Assembly: GCA_937926105.1 (NCBI GenBank)
Contig: CALANS010000002.1
Location: 1-7,903, forward strand
From: an uncultured Actinomycetes bacterium
GTDB lineage: Bacteria > Actinomycetota > Actinomycetes > Mycobacteriales > Nakamurellaceae
DNA: 7,903 nt
Direction: 5' to 3'
In this document: piece after piece, positions 1 through 6,769 of the stretch
Layout of the letters: each line of letters begins with the position of its first letter
Numbering within the stretch: the first letter of the stretch is position 1
Notes under the pieces: model-generated
Told to the model about the DNA's origin: nothing
Seen by the model: only the letters and a program-made list of their open reading frames with translations
Database searches by the model: none
Position numbers and translations under genes: made by a program

Positions 1-2
1 AC

Positions 3-923
3 GCGATCGCGATCCTCGACACCCACCCGCGCGCGCCCACGGGCTGGGCCACCGCACTGAACGCCGTCGCGGACTCCGACCCGCGGCAGCGCGATTCCGT
101 GTGGCTCGGCGTCCGGCAGTCGCTGGCCGCGCTTGGTGACCCGGACGTGCTCGCCGCGGTGTCGCCGGGGCCGGGGGAGCAGTTCGACCCGGCCGCGTTC
201 ATCCAAGACTGCGGCACCTTGTATCTGGTAGGCACCGCGACCGGGGCGGGGGCGGCGGCGAACCTGGTCGCGGCGTTCATCGAGGACATCGTCGAAACCG
301 CACGGCATCTCGCCGCCGCATCACCCGGGGCACGCCTGGATCCGCCGATCACGATGATGCTCAACGAGATCGGCAACCTCTCGCCCCTGCCGTCCCTGCC
401 CACGTTGATGTCGGAGGGCGGCGGCACCGGCATCTGCACCTGGGCGATCCTGCAATCCCTCGCCCAGGCCCGTCACAAGTGGGGCGAGCAGGCCGCAGCG
501 ACCGTGTGGGACGCGAGCACCACCAAGATCATCCTGGGTGGCGGCGGCAACGCCGGAGACCTGCGCGACCTCGCGTCGCTGATAGGGGAGCGCGACGAAA
601 CGACCTGGGCGGAAAGCCGCGGGTATGACGGGCAACGCAGCCGCTCCTCCTCCCTGCGCCGCATACCGATCCTTGATTCGGGCAGGCTGCGCACACTGCC
701 GTTCGGCTCCGCGGTGCTACTGCTGCGATCCGTGCCGCCCGCGATCATCCGAATGCGCCGCTGGACTGACCGCACCGGCGCCAGTCACTGGTCTCGATGT
801 CGGTCAGCAAGGGGTAATTCAGACGAGATTCACGCAGTCTTCACTCGAAATGTTGATAATTCCGCGCGCCGAGCGCACGATGAGCGAACCTCCATCGTCG
901 GTGGGGAGGTGACGCAGCGATGA
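3..923 (+). CDS. VirD4/TraG-like type IV coupling ATPase, C-terminal part (5' truncated by window edge)
   Basis: The frame is open from the left edge, and the first visible GTG or ATG codons are internal. The 306 visible residues hold the C-terminal half of a TraG/VirD4-type (TraM-recognition) hexameric ATPase, which brings DNA or protein substrates to a secretion channel at the inner membrane. The diagnostic block at visible residues 117-145 has hydrophobics followed by NEIGNLSPLPSLPTLMSEGG, which matches the Walker B and following motif of the family. Next come a Gln-rich motif (LQSLAQAR), the TTKIILGG strand, and IGERDE. The usual Walker B aspartate is asparagine here (codon 363-365, visible residue 121), next to an intact glutamate. 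The N-terminal membrane segments and Walker A lie outside the window. The last ~45 residues (about 785-920) have much more A/T in third positions and match nothing I recognise. The stop overlaps the next start as ATGA. An FtsK/HerA-type translocase is the less likely alternative. Confidence 0.86.
   Translation, partial: AIAILDTHPRAPTGWATALNAVADSDPRQRDSVWLGVRQSLAALGDPDVLAAVSPGPGEQFDPAAFIQDCGTLYLVGTATGAGAAANLVAAFIEDIVETARHLAAASPGARLDPPITMMLNEIGNLSPLPSLPTLMSEGGGTGICTWAILQSLAQARHKWGEQAAATVWDASTTKIILGGGGNAGDLRDLASLIGERDETTWAESRGYDGQRSRSSSLRRIPILDSGRLRTLPFGSAVLLLRSVPPAIIRMRRWTDRTGASHWSRCRSARGNSDEIHAVFTRNVDNSARRAHDERTSIVGGEVTQR
905..912 (+). promoter_or_regulatory. Strong ribosome binding site for the lipoprotein gene
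   Basis: GGAGGTGA is a full match to the actinobacterial anti-Shine-Dalgarno sequence and lies 7 nt before the ATG at 920. It sits inside the 3' end of the coupling ATPase gene. It fixes the lipoprotein start and suggests efficient initiation in addition to coupling through the ATGA overlap. Confidence 0.75.
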
Positions 924-1657
924 AGCGAATGATCGCAGCCATACTGACCGCGACCACGATGACGCTTGCCTCCTGCACCGCCACCACGGCCACCGACCCC
1001 AACACGAGCCCAGCCCCGGGCACGAGCACTTCGGCGTTGGCCTCGACCGGGCCGACTGCTATTGGGCCGACGACACCCGACCCTGTCGAATCGTGGCTGT
1101 CCGGAACCACGAGCAGCTCACCCACCAGCACGTCGACGACAGGCAGCACCGGCCCGTCGACCGCGCCGTCGGCAACCGCCACCACGGGTGACGTATATGA
1201 CGCCATCCCGGTCACGATCCCGAGCACGATCACTGGGGCAGGGCTCAAGGCGGCGAACGCTGCGATCCCGGTGTGGCGCAACGCCGTTCGCCTCTACGAC
1301 GAATCGATGCAACACCCGGGCGGCGATTGGGCGGCGAAGCTCCGCAAATTCGTCGGGGATCCCGCGGCAATCACACAGCTGAGCCTCGTCGCTGCGTTCG
1401 CACGCGACGGCATGCACCAGATCGGTGATATCAGCTACGGCGCCGAAGTTACCGCGGCCACCGTGCACAACGTGCAGATTCGGGCTTGCGTTGATATTTC
1501 AGGCTTCGACGTCGTCAATAGTCAGGGGGCCTCAATTTCGAAGCCGAGCACCCCAGGCCGCTTCTACCGCGAGTTCAATCTCGACTTTTACCCGGACGCT
1601 GGTCACGTCTGGCTATTGAACCTGATTACAACGCCGAAGCCGGCCGAGCCATGTTGA
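920..1657 (+). CDS. Lipoprotein with Ser/Thr-rich linker and probable NTF2-like domain
   Basis: This 245-residue protein begins with a lipoprotein signal peptide: KR, a hydrophobic stretch, and lipobox LASC with the lipidated cysteine at residue 19. It should therefore be anchored on the outer face of the cytoplasmic membrane. Residues 20-92 are a low-complexity Ser/Thr/Pro/Gly/Ala linker, likely disordered. Residues ~105-240 look like a compact alpha+beta domain: a helix around WRNAVRLYDES, a DWAAKLRKF helix, then strands including VQIRACVDISGF (C190) and a conserved-looking GRFYREF segment. This resembles the NTF2-like domains of small envelope proteins in actinobacterial plasmid loci. VirB8 and TcpC of conjugation channels also have NTF2-like folds, so a scaffold role is plausible but inferred. 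The start is set by the GGAGGTGA site and the ATGA overlap. The second half is A/T-richer than the tad-like genes downstream, which suggests a faster-evolving component. Confidence 0.8.
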   Translation: MKRMIAAILTATTMTLASCTATTATDPNTSPAPGTSTSALASTGPTAIGPTTPDPVESWLSGTTSSSPTSTSTTGSTGPSTAPSATATTGDVYDAIPVTIPSTITGAGLKAANAAIPVWRNAVRLYDESMQHPGGDWAAKLRKFVGDPAAITQLSLVAAFARDGMHQIGDISYGAEVTAATVHNVQIRACVDISGFDVVNSQGASISKPSTPGRFYREFNLDFYPDAGHVWLLNLITTPKPAEPC

Positions 1658-2532
1658 GCCGCCTGAGGTACAGCGTTTCAATTGCCGTGATGTTGCTCGC
1701 GGGCGCTACCGCACTCAACGCGCCGCCCGCGTCTGCGGATACCCCAGCATGCGGTGGATACGACGAGGTGACGTACGTCTTCGTTGCCTGCGCCGGGAGC
1801 GAATCCGGGAGTAACGACACCGGCTCGAGCACACCGGGCGACTCAGCGACCGATCCAAACGCACGTGTGGAGCCATGCCCGCCAACCCCCATGGTCCCGC
1901 AGCCACCCGCCGATTCGAAAGTCTGGCTGCTATATCTACCTCCGGGCGCCAACCCGGCGGACTACGTCATGCGCGCCCAAGGATGCCGACCGGATGGGCT
2001 CGGACCGTTCATCACCGTTGTCCCTGCAACGAACACGCCGCCGCCGGACCCGCAACTGGTCGCGCAGGAGGCGATTGCGAAGCTGCCGATTCCGTTGCCG
2101 CATATCGACTTTGGGCCGAATGCTGAGCAGGTCGCGGTGAATGTGCCGGTGTGGCTGTGGGTGTCGAATCCGGCCGCGGTGTCGGCCTCGGCGACGGACC
2201 GCACGGTGACGGTCACGGCGACCGCGACACTGGCGTCGGTGACCTGGTCCATGGGTGAACCCGACGCGGCCGCTGTCACCTGTCATGGTGGCGGCGAGGC
2301 TCCGTGGGCGGGCGCTGACCTGTGGAAGCCGCCCTGCGGCTACACCTACCGGCTGCGGTCGCTGGATGAGCGCACGAACGGCACCGGAGCGTGGCCGGTC
2401 ACCGCTGCGGCGACATGGGCGATCACCTGGTCGGCTAACACCGGCGAGGCCGGTACAGACAGTGTCACGACCCGCTCAATGGCGCCGGTCCGGGTCGGCG
2501 AGTGGCGCACCGTCATCGTGGCCGGCAAGTAA
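1651..2532 (+). CDS. Secreted protein of unknown function with PKD-like C-terminal domain
   Basis: The 293-residue product starts with a Sec signal peptide (RLR, hydrophobic core ~8-24, probable cleavage after A-S-A at residue 29). The mature N-terminus is Ser/Asp/Pro-rich. A middle part follows with a WLLYLPPGANP segment, then a proline-rich stretch and an ALPHA-plus-loop region with repeated VW motifs (VNVPVWLWV). Residues ~180-290 resemble an immunoglobulin-like/PKD beta-sandwich: alternating VTVTATATL strands, then TWSMGE at 198-203, in the place of the usual W-x-x-GDG turn, and CGYTY at 229-233. C211 and C229 could form a disulfide. Similar small exported proteins sit next to SAF, TadA and TadB/C genes in actinobacterial plasmid-like loci, as I recall. 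The gene overlaps the lipoprotein stop by 7 nt (ATGTTGA) and has no clear Shine-Dalgarno, so translation probably depends on coupling. A structural or adhesive role at the cell surface is inferred. Confidence 0.78.
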   Translation: MLSRLRYSVSIAVMLLAGATALNAPPASADTPACGGYDEVTYVFVACAGSESGSNDTGSSTPGDSATDPNARVEPCPPTPMVPQPPADSKVWLLYLPPGANPADYVMRAQGCRPDGLGPFITVVPATNTPPPDPQLVAQEAIAKLPIPLPHIDFGPNAEQVAVNVPVWLWVSNPAAVSASATDRTVTVTATATLASVTWSMGEPDAAAVTCHGGGEAPWAGADLWKPPCGYTYRLRSLDERTNGTGAWPVTAAATWAITWSANTGEAGTDSVTTRSMAPVRVGEWRTVIVAGK

Positions 2533-2560
2533 CGAGACGTAGGAGACCAGGTGGAGCACG

Positions 2561-3286
2561 ATGAGCCTTCGAACCGAAACACGCACGGCAGTGAATGGCG
2601 CCCCGGCACGTCGTGATGCTCTGTCGGCCACACGCCTCGACGGCGCGCCAGGCCGGGTGCCTCCCGCACCCGTGTTGCCGCAGCCGAGACGGCGACGCCG
2701 GCCGCTACTGCTCGCCGCCGGAGCCGTGCTCGTCGTGCTGGGCGCTGTCGGCGCCTACGGGCTGGCCTCCAGCGCCTCGCACCGAGTCGCCGTGGTCGCG
2801 CTTTCTGCTGGTGTTGCGTGGGGGCAGCCAATCACGGTCGGCGACCTGGTCGAGGCGCAGATCGCCACCGACCCGGTCCTGCACCCGATGTCGTGGGCCG
2901 ACCGCAGCTCCGCGGTGGGCAAGATCGCTGCAACCGATCTGCACGCGGGCGCCCTCCTCACCATGGACGACCTTATGGTCGGGCAGGTCCCGGCCAAAGG
3001 GCAGGCTCTCGTCGGCGTCGCCGTCAAACCCGGCCTGCTGCCGGCCACCGAACTGGCTTCGCGGCAACAGGTCTGGATCACCCGCGCCGACCGCGACAAT
3101 CAGACTGCCGTGCAGACCGCCGGAGCGACGGCCGGCCCGATTCGGGCAGTCGTCTATACGCTCGGCGCCACCGATGCGTCGGGCGGGCGCACCGTCGACG
3201 TGCTGGTCGCCAGTACCGACGCCGCGACCGTTGCCGACTGGTCGGCCGCCGGTATCGCCGCGATCATCGTGATAGCCGGGCGGTGA
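2561..3286 (+). CDS. SAF-domain membrane protein, CpaB/RcpC-like
   Basis: This 241-residue protein has a cytoplasmic, Arg/Pro-rich N-terminus (residues 1-47, ending in a five-arginine run). One transmembrane helix follows at ~48-69, and then an extracytoplasmic SAF domain at ~76-140: the VVALSAGVAWGQPITVGDL motif, then LHAGALLTMDDL. The last ~100 residues fit the CpaB/RcpC C-terminal region (VGVAVKPGLLPA, then VDVLVAS). In Tad systems CpaB/RcpC is an envelope component associated with the pilus or secretin; a Gram-positive-type envelope has no secretin, so here it is more likely a periplasm-like scaffold. The start follows a 28-nt gap, the first break in overlaps since position 920. GGTGGAG at 2550-2556 lies 4 nt upstream, with AGGAG further up. 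An in-frame upstream start is not available near the preceding stop. Confidence 0.85.
   Translation: MSLRTETRTAVNGAPARRDALSATRLDGAPGRVPPAPVLPQPRRRRRPLLLAAGAVLVVLGAVGAYGLASSASHRVAVVALSAGVAWGQPITVGDLVEAQIATDPVLHPMSWADRSSAVGKIAATDLHAGALLTMDDLMVGQVPAKGQALVGVAVKPGLLPATELASRQQVWITRADRDNQTAVQTAGATAGPIRAVVYTLGATDASGGRTVDVLVASTDAATVADWSAAGIAAIIVIAGR
3279..3286 (+). promoter_or_regulatory. Ribosome binding site overlapping the SAF gene stop
   Basis: GGCGGTGA differs by one base from GGAGGTGA and ends on the TGA stop of the SAF gene, 5 nt before ATG 3292. It supports ATG 3292 as the start of the next gene. The GTG at 3283 is in frame and would give a 4-nt GTGA overlap, but it would lie inside this site. 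Confidence 0.5.
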
Positions 3287-3291
3287 CAGCC

Positions 3292-4302
3292 ATGATCATC
3301 TCCGTCATCTGCGGGAAGGGCTCGCCCGGTGCGTCGACTGCGGCGTTGGGTATGACGCTGTGCTGGCCGCGGCCGGTGCTGCTGGTTGAGGCCGACCCGG
3401 CAGGCGGCTCGCTCGCGCTCGGCTACGCCGCCGGCGCCGATGTCGGTGGCCGAAGCTTGACCGGGGTTCGGGTCGCGGCCCGCCGCTCAGGCATGGCCCC
3501 GGCGATCTGGGCAAACGTCGTCACACTCGGCGAGAACCGTTGGCTGCTACCAGGAGTCGACACGACCCAGCAAGCGGCGACCATCGACTACCCGGCCCTC
3601 GCTTCGGCGCTTGCTGGCTTGGGTGTGGATGTGATCATCGACGCAGGCCGCATCCCTGCACCGGTGCGACATGACGCGCTGTGGGCCGCAGCCGATGTCG
3701 TGATCGTGGCAACCCGCTCCACGCTGCCCTCCGTGCACTCGGCGCAAATCGCAGCAGCGGTCGCCCGAGAGGCGATCGGAGCGACTGGCCCGGTGTTGCA
3801 GTCGGTGATTGTTGGCGCGAGCCGGCCGTATTCGGAGCGCGACATTCGTGCCGCAATGGCCGACATCTCGCCGGTTGCAGGTGTGCTGGCCTGGGACCCG
3901 GCAGCGGCGGGCGCGCTTGCCGACGCGCGGCCCGCACCGCGTGCATTCGCATCATCCCCGCTGATGCGCTCGGCGGCCCGGCTCGCGAAATCCATTGCGC
4001 AACAAGCAGAACTGGGCCAAGTAGCGGCGGGGCAGACGGAGGGCGCCGCGGCGAAACAGGGGAGAGCCGGCCCAGCCGCGTCTGCGTCGGCACTGACCGG
4101 CGACGGTGATGCTTCGGGCTCTGGGCTCATGGAAGCCGATTGGGCGGAACACGAGCGAGCAGCATCCGCTGCCATTGCGTACCCACATGCCGGTGGCCAC
4201 AGTCAGGCACCCGTCCATCGAGCGGACGCCGCAGCCTCGTCGGCGCGGCACACAGCACGCGCGCCGGCGGCGGCCACGGTGCGGACGGGCGGAACATTAT
4301 GA
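3292..4302 (+). CDS. MinD/ParA-superfamily CpaE/TadZ-like protein with degenerate P-loop
   Basis: This 336-residue protein (from ATG 3292) has the SIMIBI fold signature: strand MIISVICG, then a deviant Walker A at residues 8-16, GKGSPGAST. The signature lysine is present (K9), but the canonical catalytic lysine position is alanine (A14). VLLVEADPAGG (D35) is the switch I/Walker A' strand and VDVIIDAGR (D117) the Walker B-like strand. A hydrophobic strand DVVIVATRST and a later ASRPYSE segment complete the core. TadZ/CpaE proteins localise Tad pilus machinery, and several members are poor ATPases, so this may be a nucleotide-binding or purely structural localiser. Residues ~245-336 are an Ala/Gly/His-rich, probably disordered tail. 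It sits between the SAF protein and TadA, the expected place. Its stop overlaps the TadA start as ATGA. GTG 3283 is an alternative start that adds three residues. Confidence 0.84.
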   Translation: MIISVICGKGSPGASTAALGMTLCWPRPVLLVEADPAGGSLALGYAAGADVGGRSLTGVRVAARRSGMAPAIWANVVTLGENRWLLPGVDTTQQAATIDYPALASALAGLGVDVIIDAGRIPAPVRHDALWAAADVVIVATRSTLPSVHSAQIAAAVAREAIGATGPVLQSVIVGASRPYSERDIRAAMADISPVAGVLAWDPAAAGALADARPAPRAFASSPLMRSAARLAKSIAQQAELGQVAAGQTEGAAAKQGRAGPAASASALTGDGDASGSGLMEADWAEHERAASAAIAYPHAGGHSQAPVHRADAAASSARHTARAPAAATVRTGGTL

Positions 4303-5804
4303 CATCTCACTTGGGCGAAAGTATCGATGGCGCCGACCCGTACTCCAGCGACGACTGGAACGACGATACGAGCCAAGAGCCCAGCCGCGAGCCGCACTGG
4401 GCGCCTGACAGTTCGCCAAAGCATGTCGAGATGCATTCCACCGCCGTGGATTTCGCAATGGTGCGCCGTATCCAGACGGAGGTGAATGCCGAACTTGACC
4501 GCTACAGCCAAGAAGGCGGACCCGGTTTAGATCGAAGTGAACAGCGGCAACTCGCCATCGGCTTGATCGGTGATCGCACGGCAGCGTGGGCCGATGCGGA
4601 GACTGCGGCCGGGAATCCGCCGACCGTACGGCAGGAGGCTGCGCTGGGCGAGGCGGTGTTGGCGGCGATGTTCGGCCTGGGCCGCATCGAGCAGCTCCTC
4701 GGTGACGACGAGGTGGAGGAGATCTTCATCAACGGCGCCGCCCCGGCGATCAAGCGCTTCGCCGACGGGCACACCGAAACCGTCGCCCCGGTCGCCGAAT
4801 CCGACGCGGATCTGCTGGAGCAGCTGCGGTCGATCGCCACCTATCACGGGCAGAACGAGAGGGCCGTCACCACCGCCTGGCCGTTTCTCAACATCCGGCT
4901 TCCGGACGGCTCAAGGTTGGCGGCGCAGTGGTCGATCACGCCGCATCCGCAGGTCACGATCCGCCGGCACCGCTTCGTCGACGTCACTCTCGACCAGCTC
5001 ACCGACATGGGCACCATCTCGAAATCGATGGCCGCATTCCTCGCCGCCGCCGTGGCTGCGCACCGGTCGATGCTGATCGTCGGCTCGCCGGGCGCCGGCA
5101 AAACAACCCTGCTGCGCGCCCTGGCGCGGTGTCTGCCGGATATGGAGCGGTTCGCGACCCTGGAGACCGAGTATGAGCTGCTGTTGCACGAGCTACCCGG
5201 CCGGTTCCCGCTGGTCCTGCCCGCCGAGGCACGACCCGCCACGGGGGAGCGCGGCCCGGACGGAAAGGCCGCCGGTGAGGTCACCCTGGCCGACATTTTC
5301 CCGGAGCTGCTGCGCCACGGCCTGGAGCGGATCCTGGTCGGCGAGGTCCGCGGCGCCGAGGTCATCCCCATGCTCGCGGCCATGTCGCGCGGCATGAAGG
5401 GGTCGATGGCCACGTTCCACGCCGACTCCGCCACCGGCACCTTCGAAGCCCTGGCATCGCTATTGGGGGAGCACAAGCCGAACTGGAATCACGCGGCGGC
5501 GATGGCACAGATCGCCACCGCCGTCGACCTCATCATCTATATCGACACCATCCCGACCGTCGCGGGACGGAAGCGGCGGTTCGTGTCCGACATGGTCGAA
5601 GTCGGCCCGGTCGGGGAGAACGGCCAGCCCGCCACCACCGCGATCTTCGCCCCCGACCCCTCCCGGCCGGATGATCCGCGCGGCTACCCGGCCCACCTGC
5701 CCGAGAACCAAGCCTGGTGCCGCCGTACCGGTTTCGACCTCACCTGGCTGTCTGCCGCCAACGGAACGTGGCCGCAGCCATGGGAGGCAGGTGACCGGGT
5801 ATGA
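4299..5804 (+). CDS. tadA: TadA/CpaF-type secretion ATPase
   Basis: The 501-residue product is a type II/IV secretion ATPase of the TadA/CpaF (VirB11/GspE) family, a cytoplasmic hexamer that powers pilus assembly or secretion. The N-terminal domain carries VEEIFING (139-146), the hallmark strand of the family. R222-R223 (IRRHRF) is a candidate arginine-finger region. Walker A is GSPGAGKTT at 262-270 (K268), the Asp-box region TLETEYELLL includes E289, Walker B is ILVGE at 345-349 (E349), and the His box is MATFHADS (H374). All catalytic motifs look intact. The first ~35 residues are acidic and polar (DGADPYSSDDWNDD), probably disordered, and are not part of the usual family core. The C-terminal ~70 residues extend past the ATPase core with a Pro-rich, Trp-containing segment. 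The start at 4299 is set by ATGA overlap with the preceding stop and GGCGGAA upstream; a further-upstream in-frame start would run deep into the preceding gene. Confidence 0.95.
   Translation: MTSHLGESIDGADPYSSDDWNDDTSQEPSREPHWAPDSSPKHVEMHSTAVDFAMVRRIQTEVNAELDRYSQEGGPGLDRSEQRQLAIGLIGDRTAAWADAETAAGNPPTVRQEAALGEAVLAAMFGLGRIEQLLGDDEVEEIFINGAAPAIKRFADGHTETVAPVAESDADLLEQLRSIATYHGQNERAVTTAWPFLNIRLPDGSRLAAQWSITPHPQVTIRRHRFVDVTLDQLTDMGTISKSMAAFLAAAVAAHRSMLIVGSPGAGKTTLLRALARCLPDMERFATLETEYELLLHELPGRFPLVLPAEARPATGERGPDGKAAGEVTLADIFPELLRHGLERILVGEVRGAEVIPMLAAMSRGMKGSMATFHADSATGTFEALASLLGEHKPNWNHAAAMAQIATAVDLIIYIDTIPTVAGRKRRFVSDMVEVGPVGENGQPATTAIFAPDPSRPDDPRGYPAHLPENQAWCRRTGFDLTWLSAANGTWPQPWEAGDRV
5789..5794 (+). 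promoter_or_regulatory. Ribosome binding site for the TadB-like gene
   Basis: AGGTGA lies 6 nt before ATG 5801, within the 3' end of tadA. GGGAGG at 5782-5787 is a second, more distant purine block. It supports the start that gives the ATGA overlap. Confidence 0.5.
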
Positions 5805-6769
5805 CGATGATCCCGCTGCTGGCCGCGATCTGCGGAGCCACACTTATCGCCGGCGTGTTGCTCACGGCAGTCGGCATTTATGGCCGTGCCCCAGGCACAA
5901 CAAGCGCCATACCAGGTTCGGCGGGCAGGTCGGCCGCGCTGCTGCACAGGCGCAACGCACTGACCGGCAAGCGGGGTCGCACCATCGCTGTCGCGATCCT
6001 GGCCGGGGTGGTCGTGTGGGTGGTGTCGGACTGGCCCGTCGCCGGACTCGTCACCGCTATGGCCGTTCCAGGGCTGCCGTACTTCTTCGGCGCCGCCGCG
6101 ATCGCCAAGCGCCGCATCGACGTGCTCCAAGGTTTGGAGGAGTGGGTGCGGCGCCTGGCCGACTCCATGGCCGCCGGCGTCTCGCCGATCCAAACCATCG
6201 TCACCGCAGCGGCGCACGCGCCGGCCGCCATCAAAGAGCCGGCTGCCCGGCTCGCCGTGGGCCTGTCGTCGCCGCGCGGCGACCAACAACAGGCCCTGCG
6301 CCGGTTCGCCGACGACATCGACGATCCGCTCGGCGACATGGTCGTCATCGCCCTGGGTATCGCAGCGACCGCCCCGTCGGTGCGGACCCCGGACATGCTG
6401 CGCGTGCTCGCTCGGCAGCTCGCCGACGACGTCGCCGCGCGGCGCCGGATCGAAACCGATCGGGCGGAGCCGAGATCCGAGGCACGCACCATCGTGATCG
6501 TCCAAATTCTGTTCGTCGTAGCCGTGGCCGCGTTCACCTCCTACGCCAAGGTGTACGGCACCGTCACCGGACAACTCGTCCTCGCAGCATTGGCCGCCAT
6601 CGTCATCGGGGCCCTCGTCATGCTCCGACGCCTGTCGATCACCCCCCGCCCGGCCAGGCTCCTCGCCGACCGCGACACGAAGGCAGCGAGCACAGCCGCC
6701 CGAAGTGTTGCCGCCGGCGGCCCTGTTACCGCACCACCCGCTACGCGGGTGACGGGGGTGTCGTCATGA
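5801..6769 (+). CDS. tadB: TadB-like inner-membrane platform protein (T2SSF family)
   Basis: This 322-residue protein has the architecture of actinobacterial TadB. TM helix 1 is at ~4-27, then a basic loop (HRRNALTGKRGR), TM helices 2 and 3 at ~60-76 and 79-97, and a cytoplasmic helical T2SSF domain at ~108-228 containing GLEEWVRRLADSMAAGVSP, the glutamate/Gly-Val-Ser segment typical of the family. TM helices follow at ~230-247 and ~256-274. A basic, Ala/Thr-rich tail closes it. TadB and TadC form the membrane platform on which the TadA ATPase acts. It overlaps tadA by ATGA and tadC by ATGA, consistent with equal expression and complex assembly. A bacterial GspF-like assignment is excluded only by context and size, since GspF usually carries two such domains in one chain. 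Confidence 0.9.
   Translation: MTMIPLLAAICGATLIAGVLLTAVGIYGRAPGTTSAIPGSAGRSAALLHRRNALTGKRGRTIAVAILAGVVVWVVSDWPVAGLVTAMAVPGLPYFFGAAAIAKRRIDVLQGLEEWVRRLADSMAAGVSPIQTIVTAAAHAPAAIKEPAARLAVGLSSPRGDQQQALRRFADDIDDPLGDMVVIALGIAATAPSVRTPDMLRVLARQLADDVAARRRIETDRAEPRSEARTIVIVQILFVVAVAAFTSYAKVYGTVTGQLVLAALAAIVIGALVMLRRLSITPRPARLLADRDTKAASTAARSVAAGGPVTAPPATRVTGVSS
6735..6751 (+). other. Short inverted repeat at tadB/tadC junction
   Basis: CACCCGC and GCGGGTG form a 7-bp stem with a 3-nt TAC loop, 14 nt before the tadC ATG. GGGGGTG at 6754-6760, the likely tadC ribosome binding site, follows at once. There is no T-tract, so it is not an intrinsic terminator. It may limit independent initiation at tadC until ribosomes translating tadB melt it. 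It lies wholly within coding sequence and may be chance in GC-rich DNA. Confidence 0.35.

Noticed and set aside
2..11. CGCGATCGCG 10-bp palindrome
   Set aside because: It lies in coding sequence, is a single copy, and is expected at times in GC-rich DNA; nothing ties it to a replication or transfer origin.
99..101. GTG as start of the coupling ATPase
   Set aside because: The frame is open back to the window edge, and the protein lacks its N-terminal Walker A domain from this point, so the start must lie upstream of the window.
850..880. Promoter hexamers near TTGATAAT before the lipoprotein gene
   Set aside because: The A/T-rich motif is suggestive, but no well-spaced -35/-10 pair could be found, so no promoter is called.
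841..1281. 146-codon reverse-strand open frame with hydrophobic residues
   Set aside because: It is the complement of the Ser/Thr-rich linker of the lipoprotein gene, which reads as Val/Ala/Gly. The + strand gene has a lipobox and ribosome binding site.
2818..3291. Long open stretch upstream of, and in frame with, the CpaE-like gene
   Set aside because: It lies in another frame over the SAF gene and encodes an Arg-rich shadow. The P-loop begins right after ATG 3292, which has a suitable ribosome binding site.
4140..4298. Upstream in-frame start for tadA
   Set aside because: It would overlap the CpaE-like gene by over 150 nt; the ATG at 4299 gives the same ATGA junction seen elsewhere in the unit.
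5684..6574. 296-codon reverse-strand open frame
   Set aside because: It is antisense to tadB, has low-complexity composition and no recognisable domain; tadB on the + strand has clear T2SSF features.
5671..6765. Long open stretch upstream of, and in frame with, tadC
   Set aside because: It overlaps the end of tadA and all of tadB in another frame and is Arg/His-rich, as expected of a GC-rich shadow. ATG 6766 with the ATGA overlap is the real start.
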